64,000 bases of DNA from Paenibacillus sp. PCH8 (lineage in GTDB: Bacteria > Bacillota > Bacilli > Paenibacillales > Paenibacillaceae), in contig NZ_PKQK01000002.1 of assembly GCF_002968835.1 (NCBI RefSeq), positions 620,001 through 684,000 of the forward strand, given 5' to 3'. Within the stretch, counting starts at the first letter, position 1. Each line of letters begins with the position of its first letter. The notes beneath the pieces were generated by a model that worked only from the letters and a program-made list of their open reading frames with translations, searched no databases and was not told where the DNA came from. This document shows positions 40,403 to 49,325 of this stretch, piece after piece. Position numbers and translations under genes: made by a program.

Positions 40403-40879
40403 ATGACAGTCTACGATTACAAAGTGAATACTCTTCGCGGTCAAGAAGTCGAAATGTCCGACTACCGCGACAAAGTGCTGCTGATTGTGAATACGGCGAG
40501 CCAATGCGGTTTGACACCTCAATTCAAAGGTCTGCAAGAACTGCAAGACAAGTTCCAGGATGCTCCGTTTGAGGTCCTTGGTTTTCCAAGCAACCAGTTT
40601 GCACAGGAAAAAGGTTCTTCCGACGATATTGCCGAGTTCTGCCAGATGAATTATGGCGTGAGTTTCCCCATGTTTGAGAAAATTGATGTGAACGGCTCAA
40701 GCGCTCACCCTCTCTTCCAACACCTTAGCAAAGAAGCTCCAGGCCTGCTTGGTTCCAAAGCAATCAAATGGAATTTCACCAAATTCCTTGTGGATCAGAA
40801 CGGACAAGTACTGAAACGGTATGCTCCCAAAACAACACCTGATAAGATTGAAGAAGATATCAAGAATTTGCTTAAATAA
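40403..40879 (+). CDS. glutathione peroxidase-family thiol peroxidase (BsaA-like)
   Basis: 158 aa. VNTASQCGLTPQFKGLQELQ holds the active-site Cys (about residue 35), FPSNQFAQEKG the Gln, and IKWNFTKFLVD the Trp-Asn of the tetrad. Cys replaces selenocysteine, as in bacteria, and reducing power probably comes from thioredoxin or bacillithiol rather than glutathione. CTTGGAGGCGATATAG is the ribosome binding region. Confidence 0.9.
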   Translation: MTVYDYKVNTLRGQEVEMSDYRDKVLLIVNTASQCGLTPQFKGLQELQDKFQDAPFEVLGFPSNQFAQEKGSSDDIAEFCQMNYGVSFPMFEKIDVNGSSAHPLFQHLSKEAPGLLGSKAIKWNFTKFLVDQNGQVLKRYAPKTTPDKIEEDIKNLLK

Positions 40880-40885
40880 AACGTA

Positions 40886-40947
40886 AGGCCATCCATAACC
40901 GGAAGAGTAAGCACACTCACTCCCGGTTATGGATGGCCTTTTTTTCA
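40886..40947 (+). terminator. terminator of the glutathione peroxidase gene
   Basis: AAGGCCATCCATAACCGG and its complement around a ~20-nt loop, then TTTTTTTC. Confidence 0.85.
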
Positions 40948-41050
40948 ACCTCTGCATTATACAGATACGACAGATGGATTAAAAAATAAATAAAATATAA
41001 AAAAGAAGCTTCCCGATGACGGAAAGCTCCTTCATGTTCGTTCATTATGA

Positions 41051-41133
41051 TGCGGTCGAGAGGACTCGAACCTCCACGGGCATACGCCCACTACCCCCTC
41101 AAGATAGCGTGTCTGCCATTCCACCACGACCGC
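41051..41133 (-). tRNA. tRNA-Leu (anticodon GAG)
   Basis: 83 nt. Acceptor GCGGTCG/CGACCGC, anticodon arm CTATC-TTGAGGG-GGTAG with GAG at the loop centre, a long variable arm (TGGGCGTATGCCCG) as in leucine tRNAs, T arm with GGTTCGAGTCC. CCA not encoded. Confidence 0.92.
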
Positions 41134-41553
41134 ATGTCGTAAATAATCGGCAACAGAATTTATTATACCGGGTTTAGATCTAAAAGTAAAGTGATTTTCA
41201 ATACTTCTTTTTCTATACGTATTTTCCTCAAAAATCGCATATTCTCGTCATGTTTACCCATGAACTGCATATCATTAATGTTGATCCCCTTTTTCCGACA
41301 CAACCCATCTTGATGATTCAATTGTAGTAATGATCACTTCACTGCACTTCATAGAATCTAACTTTAAATGTTATATAAATTAACAATTAATTCAACTCAT
41401 TCATTTAATTAATTGAATTTTTAGGATTCTATTGACAAAAGACGGATATTTATGTGATGATTACTATCATACAATTCGGATATTCAAACAAAAAGCAGAA
41501 AAAAAGAAATATTAATGTTATATAAATTAACATTAAAAGAACGCAGGAGGCGA
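41134..41553. other. 420-bp gap with two GlnR/TnrA-type boxes
   Basis: TGTTATATAAATTAACA occurs at 41369-41385 and 41517-41533, both exact matches to TGTNA-N7-TNACA. A TTGACA (about 41432) and the dyad ATGATTACTATCAT lie between. This leader belongs to the extra ureF gene. Confidence 0.65.
41369..41533. promoter_or_regulatory. pair of GlnR/TnrA boxes in front of the extra ureF
   Basis: Two identical TGTTATATAAATTAACA sites 148 bp apart. The second ends 20 bp before the start codon, where binding would block expression; the first could allow looping or activation. Confidence 0.65.
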
Positions 41554-42261
41554 ATGACTGTGAACCGTGGGAATAAGCTGCTCGATTATGTCAAACTGCT
41601 TGATTCCTCTATTCAGGTCGGAGGGTTCACCCATTCCTTCGGCATGGATATCCATATCAAGGAAGGCACCATTCGTAATGTTGAAGATCTCGAATCATTC
41701 ATGCGTTGTCAGTTGCATCCCAGCATCGTTCGTCTTGAAGGTATGGCTATCAAAGGCATCTATACTGCAGCAGATCACAACGATACATGGCGGATAGCTC
41801 TAATCGACAAGCTCGTCCATGTGCAGCGAACACCTGTAGACCTTAGAGAACAAGCAGCTACCATGGGTAAACGATTAATCCGACTCGCACGCGCTCTGCA
41901 CCCCTGGATTGATTTCAGCCAGCTCGAACAGATCTTGGCCAAATATGATTCAGTCGGCTATCTCTCCACTGTCCACGCCTGGATTAACCACCACCTCGAT
42001 ATCCCCGTCGAGGAAGCGGTCCTTGGTTATCTGCATTCAGCCATGAATGCCTGCATAATCGAAGCCTCCAAAGTCCTCCCCCTGAACACAGATACAACTC
42101 AGCATCTGTCGGTCCGCCTGGCCACAGATCTGGAGAATGAATGGACTACTGTCAGCGCCTCGGCTGCGGATGGACTGGCACAGCCAACCTCGATGTCCAT
42201 GAGAACGTTATTTCCCAGTTTCCATATGCTCGGAGCTGGACTTCATGCCTATAAGGCCTAA
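41554..42261 (+). CDS. UreF-family protein, second copy
   Basis: About 235 aa from ATG 41554 (GCAGGAGGCGA upstream; GTG 41560 is also possible). LLDSSIQVGGFTHSFGMDIHI, VHVQRTPVDLREQAATMGKRL and LARALHPWIDF align with the UreF at 51077-51772 along its length. UreF binds the UreD-apourease complex and gates nickel delivery from UreG. This copy lies 9.5 kb from the urease operon, on the far side of urt, with its own nitrogen-type boxes. The C-terminus differs most between the two copies. Confidence 0.85.
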   Translation: MTVNRGNKLLDYVKLLDSSIQVGGFTHSFGMDIHIKEGTIRNVEDLESFMRCQLHPSIVRLEGMAIKGIYTAADHNDTWRIALIDKLVHVQRTPVDLREQAATMGKRLIRLARALHPWIDFSQLEQILAKYDSVGYLSTVHAWINHHLDIPVEEAVLGYLHSAMNACIIEASKVLPLNTDTTQHLSVRLATDLENEWTTVSASAADGLAQPTSMSMRTLFPSFHMLGAGLHAYKA

Positions 42262-42310
42262 TTCGATATTTCCCCAAACCTCATCCTCCCTCCATTAAGA
42301 CAAACCAAAA

Positions 42311-42349
42311 AAAACACGTAGGCAACCTCCTTGCCAACGTGTTTTTTGT
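42311..42349 (+). terminator. terminator after the second ureF
   Basis: AAAACACGT ... ACGTGTTTTTTG around a ~17-nt loop. Confidence 0.8.
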
Positions 42350-42532
42350 CATTTATTTGGTTTATTTAACGTATTTACGCCATTTAACATCACAAAATAC
42401 ACTTTTTTCCGTATTTTTTAATTGTTAGATGACGTATTAACGTATATAATGAAACATACAGCTCGCATTTCTATATATTCTACACGAAGAAAAGGCGACT
42501 GAATACTACATTCTAACCAGGGGTGAACCCTT

Positions 42533-42736
42533 TTGAACAAGAAAAAACCAGTCACTCCGTTCGGATGGGCCATTAAACGACGGCTAACCGAACTCCAAGT
42601 TGACCAGAAGACATTTTGTGAACAGCACGGTATCCCGCCCTATCGTTTGTCCAATCTCATTCACGGTACACGCAAAGCAACCCGGTTCAGACACAAGGTC
42701 GCTGATATTTTGGACATTCCAGATGAGTTTAGATAA
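42533..42736 (+). CDS. small XRE-type regulator
   Basis: 67 aa, TTG start at 42533 with GGGGTGA upstream. FGWAIKRRLTELQVDQKTFCE then HGIPPYRLSNLIHGTRKATR is a helix-turn-helix with almost nothing else, as in minimal Cro-like proteins. The PAS-protein gene starts 28 bp downstream, so the two form an operon and may sense and regulate together. Confidence 0.75.
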   Translation: MNKKKPVTPFGWAIKRRLTELQVDQKTFCEQHGIPPYRLSNLIHGTRKATRFRHKVADILDIPDEFR

Positions 42737-42763
42737 GATTTTTTGCCAAAGGAGGACCCATCC

Positions 42764-43399
42764 ATGAGACATGTTACATCCGATCTGGAGAGGCTGTCTT
42801 TCCAGTCTACACGTCACCAGCTTATCATCGTTGATCACCATTGGACCATTCGCAGTTGTAACCGCGCCTGGCAACAGGGGCTCATCCCATTTACACCAAA
42901 CCCGGATATGAGCGGCGCCCCCGGACATTACCTGCATCTGTTGGAAACATGGGCAATGCGAAGCAAGAACGTGAATACGGCACTAGCGGCACAGAATTTG
43001 AAAGAGCGCGGAACACCTTTTAAACAAAATCATACATATGACTTCTGCATATTTACGGCATATAGCGAAGAGAGGTGGTTTCGAGCAGAACTCACCCCTC
43101 TACCTTATGCATATCCGAGTCCGGAGAGTGATCTGGCTTTGATTGCACATGTGGATATTACTGAACAGAAGAAGACAGAAAGGCAATTGAAAAAGGCTCT
43201 GTCTGAAGTGCGAACATTACGTGGACTGCTGCCTATTTGCGCCGTCTGCAAGCATATCAAGGATGAAGAGGACTGTTGGAACTCTGTCGAGAGTTACCTG
43301 GAGAAGCATACCCATGCCGAATTCACCCATGATATCTGCCCGGAATGTATCCGGCGATTATATCCAAAATATTCCAACATTCTGGACAAACGCTCATGA
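42764..43399 (+). CDS. PAS-domain protein with Cys-rich C-terminal motif
   Basis: 211 aa from ATG 42764 (AAAGGAGGACCCATCC upstream). PAS fold (LIIVDHHWTIRSCNRAWQQ, then ERWFRAELTPL and ALIAHVDITEQKKTERQL), a short helix, and the tail LLPICAVCKHIKDEEDCWNS ... HDICPECIRRLYP, a CxxC...CPxC pattern often attached to PAS or receiver modules of soluble sensors, probably metal or redox binding. No kinase or output domain is present, so the partner may be the co-transcribed XRE protein. Confidence 0.72.
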   Translation: MRHVTSDLERLSFQSTRHQLIIVDHHWTIRSCNRAWQQGLIPFTPNPDMSGAPGHYLHLLETWAMRSKNVNTALAAQNLKERGTPFKQNHTYDFCIFTAYSEERWFRAELTPLPYAYPSPESDLALIAHVDITEQKKTERQLKKALSEVRTLRGLLPICAVCKHIKDEEDCWNSVESYLEKHTHAEFTHDICPECIRRLYPKYSNILDKRS

Positions 43400-43430
43400 A
43401 CCCCCTCTTCAATCAACATCCCTGTTACAG

Positions 43431-44126
43431 CTACACGGACAGATGATGTTCAAACTGCGACATATCCAGTTCCTGAGGTGTTCCGTGTAGCGCAATGGCC
43501 CCTTTGTCCATGACATAGATATAATCTGCGGCACTGCTTACAAAATCAATACTCTGCTCCACGAGCAGCACAGAGAGTTCTCCCTTTGCCTTGAGCTGCA
43601 AGATGACTTGCCGAATGTCCTCCACAATAGAAGGCTGTATACCTTCTGTTGGCTCATCCAGCAACAACAATCCCGGACGCGAAGCCAGCGCCCGGGCGAA
43701 TGCCAACTGTTGCTGCTGTCCACCACTCAGATCTCCACCCTGCCGCCCATACATCGTGGCAAGCACAGGGAACATGGCCAGCACGTCCTCCGGGAATACC
43801 TTCACACCCGGCGCACTCGTTTCCAGGCCCAGCAACAGGTTCTCTTTAACCGTAAGTTGCGGGAAGATTTCCCGCCCTTGCGGTACATAACCAATGCCTG
43901 CTCTCGCCCGCTTGGCCGGGTCAAAGGCAGATAACTCCATATTTTTCCACTGTATACTGCCTTTACGTGTTTTGAGCAGCCCCATCAATGTCTTCATCAA
44001 CGTCGTTTTGCCTACACCATTCCGCCCCATCAGGCACACCACCTGTCCAGGCTGTACATCCAGCGTCACACCTCGAAGCACATTGCTTTCCCCGTAGCCG
44101 GATTCAATTCGTTGCAGCGACAGCAT
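43431..44126 (-). CDS. urtE: UrtE, urea ABC transporter ATPase
   Basis: 231 aa from ATG 44126 (AAAGGAGGG 7 nt upstream). Walker A GRNGVGKTTLMK, signature LSGGQQQQLAFARAL, Walker B LLLLDEPTEGIQPSIVEDI: LivF-type branched-chain/urea ATPase; the EGIQPS after the Glu is characteristic of UrtE. It overlaps urtD by 23 bp. Last gene of urtABCDE. Confidence 0.92.
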   Translation of the reverse strand: MLSLQRIESGYGESNVLRGVTLDVQPGQVVCLMGRNGVGKTTLMKTLMGLLKTRKGSIQWKNMELSAFDPAKRARAGIGYVPQGREIFPQLTVKENLLLGLETSAPGVKVFPEDVLAMFPVLATMYGRQGGDLSGGQQQQLAFARALASRPGLLLLDEPTEGIQPSIVEDIRQVILQLKAKGELSVLLVEQSIDFVSSAADYIYVMDKGAIALHGTPQELDMSQFEHHLSV

Positions 44127-44913
44127 GATCATCCCTCCTTTTGCCCAGATATACCTCAGCCACCTTCGGATCAGCCTGCACTTCTGCCATCGTGCCTTCC
44201 TTCAGCAGTTTACCTTCATGCATCACCGTCACCTTGGCTGCGAACTCTCGTACAAACTCCATATCGTGCTCCACCACCACAACCGAGCGTTCAGATGCAA
44301 TCTCTTGCAGAAGTCGCCCGGTCTTGCGGGTTTCTTCATCCGTCATACCTGCGGCTGGTTCATCCAGCAACAACACCCGTGGCTCCTGCAGAAGCAGCAT
44401 ACCGATCTCCAACCATTGTTTCTCCCCATGGGATAATGCACCTGCACGTGCGTTAACGCGGTCTTGCAGACCGATCTGGTACGTTATCCGATCCATCTCT
44501 GCACTCATCTTCCCGTATCGGCGAATCCCGATGGTCTGCAGGGGAGAACGGCGAGTCTCCGCAGCCAGCATCAGATTCTCCTGTACCGTCAGGCCCGCGA
44601 AGATGGATGGTGCCTGGAATTTCCTCCCTACGCCTTTGCGGACTATCTGATGCTCCTTCAGTCGCGTCAAGTCTGCGCCATCCGCCATCTTTACTGAGCC
44701 GGACAGCGGTTTTATTTTGCCGCATATCACATCCAGCATCGTTGTTTTCCCTGCCCCATTCGGTCCAATCAGAAAATGCAGGTCATGTTCATGCAACTTC
44801 AGATTCATACCTTTGACCGCAACGAAACCACCAAAGGCAACCGTAATCTCCTCGGCTACCAATACCTCTGGAACTTCAGTAGACTTTGGGTTTTTCCTGA
44901 GTAACTTGGACAT
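44104..44913 (-). CDS. urtD: UrtD, urea ABC transporter ATPase
   Basis: 269 aa from ATG 44913 (GAGAAGGTGTGC upstream). LivG-type ATPase: GPNGAGKTTMLDVICGK, signature LSHGEKQWLEIGMLL, Walker B RVLLLDEPAAGMTDEE. Gln-Trp after the signature is common in UrtD. The start lies inside the end of urtC (38 bp overlap). Confidence 0.92.
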   Translation of the reverse strand: MSKLLRKNPKSTEVPEVLVAEEITVAFGGFVAVKGMNLKLHEHDLHFLIGPNGAGKTTMLDVICGKIKPLSGSVKMADGADLTRLKEHQIVRKGVGRKFQAPSIFAGLTVQENLMLAAETRRSPLQTIGIRRYGKMSAEMDRITYQIGLQDRVNARAGALSHGEKQWLEIGMLLLQEPRVLLLDEPAAGMTDEETRKTGRLLQEIASERSVVVVEHDMEFVREFAAKVTVMHEGKLLKEGTMAEVQADPKVAEVYLGKRRDDHAVAATN

Positions 44914-45967
44914 GCACACCTTCTCCTCTCCGCTTCAGCAAGCGAACGACATGACGATACACACCCACAATGCCGTTCGGCATGAACAAGACTACCGTTA
45001 CAAACAACCCGCCCATGACGAATAGCCAGCCTTCAGGATAAGCCTCACTTATGCCTGTTTTGGCTGCATTCAGCACCACCGCTCCGATGACCGCCCCAAT
45101 AAGTGTTCCGCGACCGCCTAGCGCAACCCATAAGACCATCTCAATGGAGGGCACAATCCCCATCATGGATGGCGACATAATACCGACCTGGAGAACAAAC
45201 AACATGCCCGCAATGCCTGCAAGCGCACCGGAAAAAGCAAAAGCCAGCGTTTTATACCCTGCCGGGTCATATCCGAGGAATCGCACCCGATTCTCTCCAT
45301 CACGCGCAGCTTCAAGCACCTGACCGAACCGGCTGTTCACCATTCGACGACACAGCATATAAGCGATGACCAGAACAGCAAGGGTTATATAGTAGAGAGC
45401 TATCGTTGTCCCCGCAGAATGAAGGGTATAACCAAAAATCGAATTATACCCGGTAATGCCATTCGTGCCTCCCGTCCACTCCTGTTTACCAACAAACAAG
45501 GTCACTGTAATCAGAACCAAGGCTTGAGTCAGGATGGTAAAATAAACACCTGTGATCCGGTTACGGAACGTAAACCACCCCAAGGCAAAGGCTAACAATG
45601 CCGGAATAGCTATACCCAATAGCAGCGCCATCGGGAAGGAGCGGAAGGGTTCCCAGAACCATGGCAGGCCACTCAGACCACTCCACCCCATGAAGTCAGG
45701 AAGCGTCGTTCCACTGGCCTGGAGCTTCAGATACATCGCCATCGCATAACCACCCAGACCGAAGAACACGCCGTGCCCAAGACTCAACACACCTCCATAT
45801 CCCCAGATCAGATCCAGACCAATCGCCAGAATTGCCAGAGCCAAAAACTTGGCTAACAGACTAAGGCGAAACTCGGTGGAGATCAGCGGAGCAAGACACA
45901 TCATGATCAGAACAACTGCCCAGATGATTCGCATTTTCAGATTGCCTGACTTGAGTAATGCCGACAT
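44876..45967 (-). CDS. urtC: UrtC, urea ABC transporter permease
   Basis: 363 aa, LivM-like with about ten membrane helices. IGLDLIWGYGGVLSLGHGVFFGLGGYAMAMY and the later DGENRVRFLGYDPAGYKTLAFAFSG are family hallmarks (quoted in part). ATG 45967 with GAAGGGGGTTAGTTC upstream. Confidence 0.9.
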   Translation of the reverse strand: MSALLKSGNLKMRIIWAVVLIMMCLAPLISTEFRLSLLAKFLALAILAIGLDLIWGYGGVLSLGHGVFFGLGGYAMAMYLKLQASGTTLPDFMGWSGLSGLPWFWEPFRSFPMALLLGIAIPALLAFALGWFTFRNRITGVYFTILTQALVLITVTLFVGKQEWTGGTNGITGYNSIFGYTLHSAGTTIALYYITLAVLVIAYMLCRRMVNSRFGQVLEAARDGENRVRFLGYDPAGYKTLAFAFSGALAGIAGMLFVLQVGIMSPSMMGIVPSIEMVLWVALGGRGTLIGAVIGAVVLNAAKTGISEAYPEGWLFVMGGLFVTVVLFMPNGIVGVYRHVVRLLKRRGEGVHVQVTQEKPKVY

Positions 45968-45995
45968 GAACTAACCCCCTTCTTCACATTCATCA

Positions 45996-46901
45996 TTAAT
46001 CGAGACTACGAGTGCGCATCGCAACCAACCCGCGCGGTTTCCATTGCAAGAAAGCAACAATGCACACAAACACAAGTACCTTGCCAATGGAGGCTGAGGT
46101 ATAGGTTTCGAACAGCGTATTGAACATGCCGATTCCCAGTGCACCACAGACCGTCCCGATCAATTTCCCTACACCCCCGAGTACAACCACCATGAAGGCA
46201 TCCACGATATAATACGTACCAAGTGAAGGACCAATCGGACCAATGAGTGTCAAAGCACAGCCAGCAATTCCGGCGATGCCCGAACCAATGGCAAAGGTCA
46301 TGCCATCCACCCGACGGGTCGAAATCCCGAGACAACCAGCCATGCTGCGATTCTGCATCACAGCCCTCATTCGTCTTCCAGATGATGTTCGATAGATATA
46401 GAGGTACATACACAACAGCACAACGGCGACCAGTGCGATAATGAAGATTCGCTTGTATGGAAATACGATTGCATCAGAGATGGCTAATCCCCCATTGAGC
46501 CAAGCTGGACTCGATACACCCACATTGGGTGCTCCGAATAGGGTACGCGCCAGTTGTTGCAGCATCATGCCTACGCCCCATGTTGCGAGCAAACTGTCGA
46601 GCGGCCTGCCATACAGATGCCTGATTAACACCACTTCAAGCAGCCAGCCAATCAGAGCCGCTACAATGAACGCAAGTGGCAGAGCCACCACAAAGTAAGC
46701 ACCGAACCACGACACCGGGGCATAGGACATGAACAGATTCTGTGTCACGTACGTTGCATAAGCGCCGATCATAATCAATTCTCCATGAGCCATATTGATG
46801 ACATTCATCAATCCAAACGTTACCGCCAGCCCCAATGCAATCAACAGCAGAATCGAACTGATACTCAGACCATTGAACATCTGCAAGATGAACATATCCA
46901 T
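45996..46901 (-). CDS. urtB: UrtB, urea ABC transporter permease
   Basis: 301 aa from ATG 46901 (GAAGGAGGGAAAACG upstream). LivH-like permease: [19 protein letters not shown], then [19 protein letters not shown] and [18 protein letters not shown]. The latter two match UrtB proteins. 28 bp before urtC. Confidence 0.9.
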   Translation of the reverse strand: MDMFILQMFNGLSISSILLLIALGLAVTFGLMNVINMAHGELIMIGAYATYVTQNLFMSYAPVSWFGAYFVVALPLAFIVAALIGWLLEVVLIRHLYGRPLDSLLATWGVGMMLQQLARTLFGAPNVGVSSPAWLNGGLAISDAIVFPYKRIFIIALVAVVLLCMYLYIYRTSSGRRMRAVMQNRSMAGCLGISTRRVDGMTFAIGSGIAGIAGCALTLIGPIGPSLGTYYIVDAFMVVVLGGVGKLIGTVCGALGIGMFNTLFETYTSASIGKVLVFVCIVAFLQWKPRGLVAMRTRSLD

Positions 46902-47012
46902 CGTTTTCCCTCCTTCATACCGTGATTTCGATGTCGCACCAGATAAAACATTAATGGGTTTCACCCTTATACTGATTGTTACAGCAACGCTTTACCGCGG
47001 TATAATTTGAGG

Positions 47013-47030
47013 GTGTGTTGTTACACCCCC
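47013..47030. terminator. hairpin in the urtA-urtB gap
   Basis: GGGTGTGTTGTTACACCC, an 18-nt stem-loop without a T-run; likely an RNA stabiliser or attenuator that sets urtA expression above urtB-E. Confidence 0.4.
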
Positions 47031-47105
47031 GTCTATGATGTGGCTACTTCGAACGAGTTATCTTTGTTATCTGCTAGTTTGAGATGTTAATCACGAGGTC
47101 CCGTG

Positions 47106-48353
47106 TTATTTGGCACTGAGGGAAGCTCCCCATTCATATGTTTTCAGATAAGGGTCTGGTTTCACAGGTGCTCCAGAATTCCATAACTCCTTGAACTGGC
47201 CATCTTCCTGTACTTCACCAATCCGTACGGTCTTGTAGATATGCTGGTTCTCACCATCTACGGTCACCTTACCCTCAGGCGCATCAAACTCCAAACCTTT
47301 GGCCGCCGCCTTCACCTTTTCCACATCGGTTGATCCTGCCTTTTCCACTGCCGCCTTCCATAGATAGACAGCCACATATCCTGCCTCAATCGGATCTGCT
47401 GTCACCCGATCAGCACCGTATTTTTCTTTATATTTGGCAACAAATGTTGTATTCTCAGACGTGTCTGTCGTCTGGTAATAGTTCCACGAAGCCAGATGAC
47501 CCTTCAATACATCTGCGCCAATGCCACGGATTTCTTCCTCTGCCACACTCACCGACAGGGTTGTCATCTGATCCGAGGAGATTCCAGCATCCTTCAATTG
47601 TTTGAAGAAAGCTACATTACTGTCTCCGTTTAGCGTGTTGTATACGATATCCGGCTTCGCAGCCTTGATTTTGCTAATAATCGTACTGTAATCGGTATGT
47701 CCCAGCGGTGTGTATTCCTCACCCACCACTTCTCCGCCCTCTGCCGCGAGTTGTGCCTTGATGACCTGATTAGCCGTTTTGGGAAACACATAATCGGAAC
47801 CAAGCAGATAAAACGTCTTGCCCCTGTTCTCCAGTAACCAGGTTACGGAGGGAACGATCTGTTGATTCGTTGTTGCTCCTGTATAAAAAATGTTAGGTGA
47901 TGATTCCAATCCTTCATATTGCACCGGATAAAATAATAGCCCCTTGTTCTGTTCAAACACCGGGAGCATCGCCTTCCGACTCGCAGAAGTCCATCCGCCG
48001 AATACTGCGGCTACCTTATCCTGTTGCAGCAGCTTCCCAGCCTTCTCCGCAAAAGTAGGCCAATCCGAAGCGCCATCCTCGACTACAGCTTCGATCTGTT
48101 TACCCAGAACTCCGCCCGCGGCGTTGATCTCTTCAATAGCAAGCACTTCGGCATCTTTAACGGATACTTCACTGATCGCCATCGTTCCGCTGAGGGAGTG
48201 AAGAATACCAACTTTGATCGTTTCAGATGCAGCAGACTCTCCTGTACCCCCTGAACCCGAAGCTTCAGGCGGTGCCGTACCCTCTACACATCCCGTCATT
48301 ACAATGACCGCACCGAGCAACACACTCCATAACTTGACCGACCTCTTCTTCAA
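47106..48353 (-). CDS. urtA: UrtA, urea-binding lipoprotein
   Basis: 415 aa. Lipoprotein signal [11 protein letters not shown], then a periplasmic-binding protein type 1 domain: [59 protein letters not shown] (quoted in part), features of UrtA/FmdD proteins. First gene of urtABCDE, divergent from ureA, so uptake and hydrolysis of urea share one control region with nitrogen boxes. Confidence 0.93.
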   Translation of the reverse strand: MKKRSVKLWSVLLGAVIVMTGCVEGTAPPEASGSGGTGESAASETIKVGILHSLSGTMAISEVSVKDAEVLAIEEINAAGGVLGKQIEAVVEDGASDWPTFAEKAGKLLQQDKVAAVFGGWTSASRKAMLPVFEQNKGLLFYPVQYEGLESSPNIFYTGATTNQQIVPSVTWLLENRGKTFYLLGSDYVFPKTANQVIKAQLAAEGGEVVGEEYTPLGHTDYSTIISKIKAAKPDIVYNTLNGDSNVAFFKQLKDAGISSDQMTTLSVSVAEEEIRGIGADVLKGHLASWNYYQTTDTSENTTFVAKYKEKYGADRVTADPIEAGYVAVYLWKAAVEKAGSTDVEKVKAAAKGLEFDAPEGKVTVDGENQHIYKTVRIGEVQEDGQFKELWNSGAPVKPDPYLKTYEWGASLSAK

Positions 48354-48614
48354 TAGCCTACACTCCCTTTTTTTAGTCTATTGACGAACATTAAGGTCAT
48401 TTACACCTGAAATGTTCGTTGATCCAAATTATGGAGCGTTGCACCTTCCGTGTCAATATAGCTAACATAATTTTATTTTATGCCTACTCGTTCTATGCAT
48501 GTCACGAATAAGATTCGATCCTTATTGACAAAGGAACCACCCTGTGTGAGTATATTTAACATACAATATCATCCATGAACATTTCAGACACTATAAGCGA
48601 AAGGTCGGATTGCC
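48354..48614. promoter_or_regulatory. urtA-ureA divergent control region with two GlnR/TnrA boxes
   Basis: TGTCAATATAGCTAACA (48451-48467) and TGTGAGTATATTTAACA (48545-48561) each match TGTNA-N7-TNACA exactly. The first lies on the urt side, the second about 54 bp before ureA. GAACATT... AATGTTC around 48386-48411 is a further dyad. Confidence 0.7.
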
Positions 48615-48917
48615 TTGCACTGGACTGAGCAGGAAAAGGAAAAACTCCTGATTACCGTAGCCGCTAACCTCGCCCGCGAACGAAGAGCACGCGGACTCAA
48701 GTTAAATGTCCCTGAATCCATCGCCTTGTTGACCTCCGAACTTATGGAACGAGCACGGGATGGAATGAGTGTTGCCGATTTAATGAGGCATGGTGGCACC
48801 ATTTTGACACGGGAAGACTGTATGGATGGCGTTCCCGATATGATCCCTGATGTGCAGGTAGAAGCCACATTTCCGGACGGTACGAAACTGGTAACCGTAC
48901 ATGAACCCATACGCTGA
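48615..48917 (+). CDS. ureA: UreA, urease gamma subunit
   Basis: 100 aa from TTG 48615 (AAAGG upstream). [21 protein letters not shown] and [21 protein letters not shown] are the standard gamma-subunit blocks. Full length. First gene of ureABCFGD. Confidence 0.95.
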   Translation: MHWTEQEKEKLLITVAANLARERRARGLKLNVPESIALLTSELMERARDGMSVADLMRHGGTILTREDCMDGVPDMIPDVQVEATFPDGTKLVTVHEPIR

Positions 48918-48935
48918 GAAAGGCAGGAGAACGCC

Positions 48936-49325
48936 ATGATTCCTGGTGAATATCGCTTGAAGCCAGATGACGATATCATCTGTCATCCGGATCGTCCAAC
49001 CCTACGTCTGATTGTCCTGAACCGCGGTGACCGTCCTGTCCAGGTCGGCTCTCACGTTCATTTCTATGAAGTCAATGCTGCACTGGACTTTGACCGAGCT
49101 TCGGCCTTTGGGCATCGTCTGCATATTCCGGCAGGCACTGCGGTCCGCTTCGAGCCAGGTGAAGAGAGACCGGTTGAACTCACGACCTTTGGTGGCAAAC
49201 GTCAGATTCACGGATTCAACGGATTAACCGAAGGCTCTGTGGATCACGCCCCTGATCCACAGAAACTGGAGGCATTCCTAAGAACCTTCTCACTCCCTTT
49301 ACAGGACGGAGGCGAGCCTTCATGA
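48936..49325 (+). CDS. ureB: UreB, urease beta subunit
   Basis: 129 aa; [34 protein letters not shown] and [16 protein letters not shown] are diagnostic. AAAGGCAGGAGAACGCC precedes the ATG. Overlaps ureC by 4 bp (ATGA). Confidence 0.95.
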   Translation: MIPGEYRLKPDDDIICHPDRPTLRLIVLNRGDRPVQVGSHVHFYEVNAALDFDRASAFGHRLHIPAGTAVRFEPGEERPVELTTFGGKRQIHGFNGLTEGSVDHAPDPQKLEAFLRTFSLPLQDGGEPS

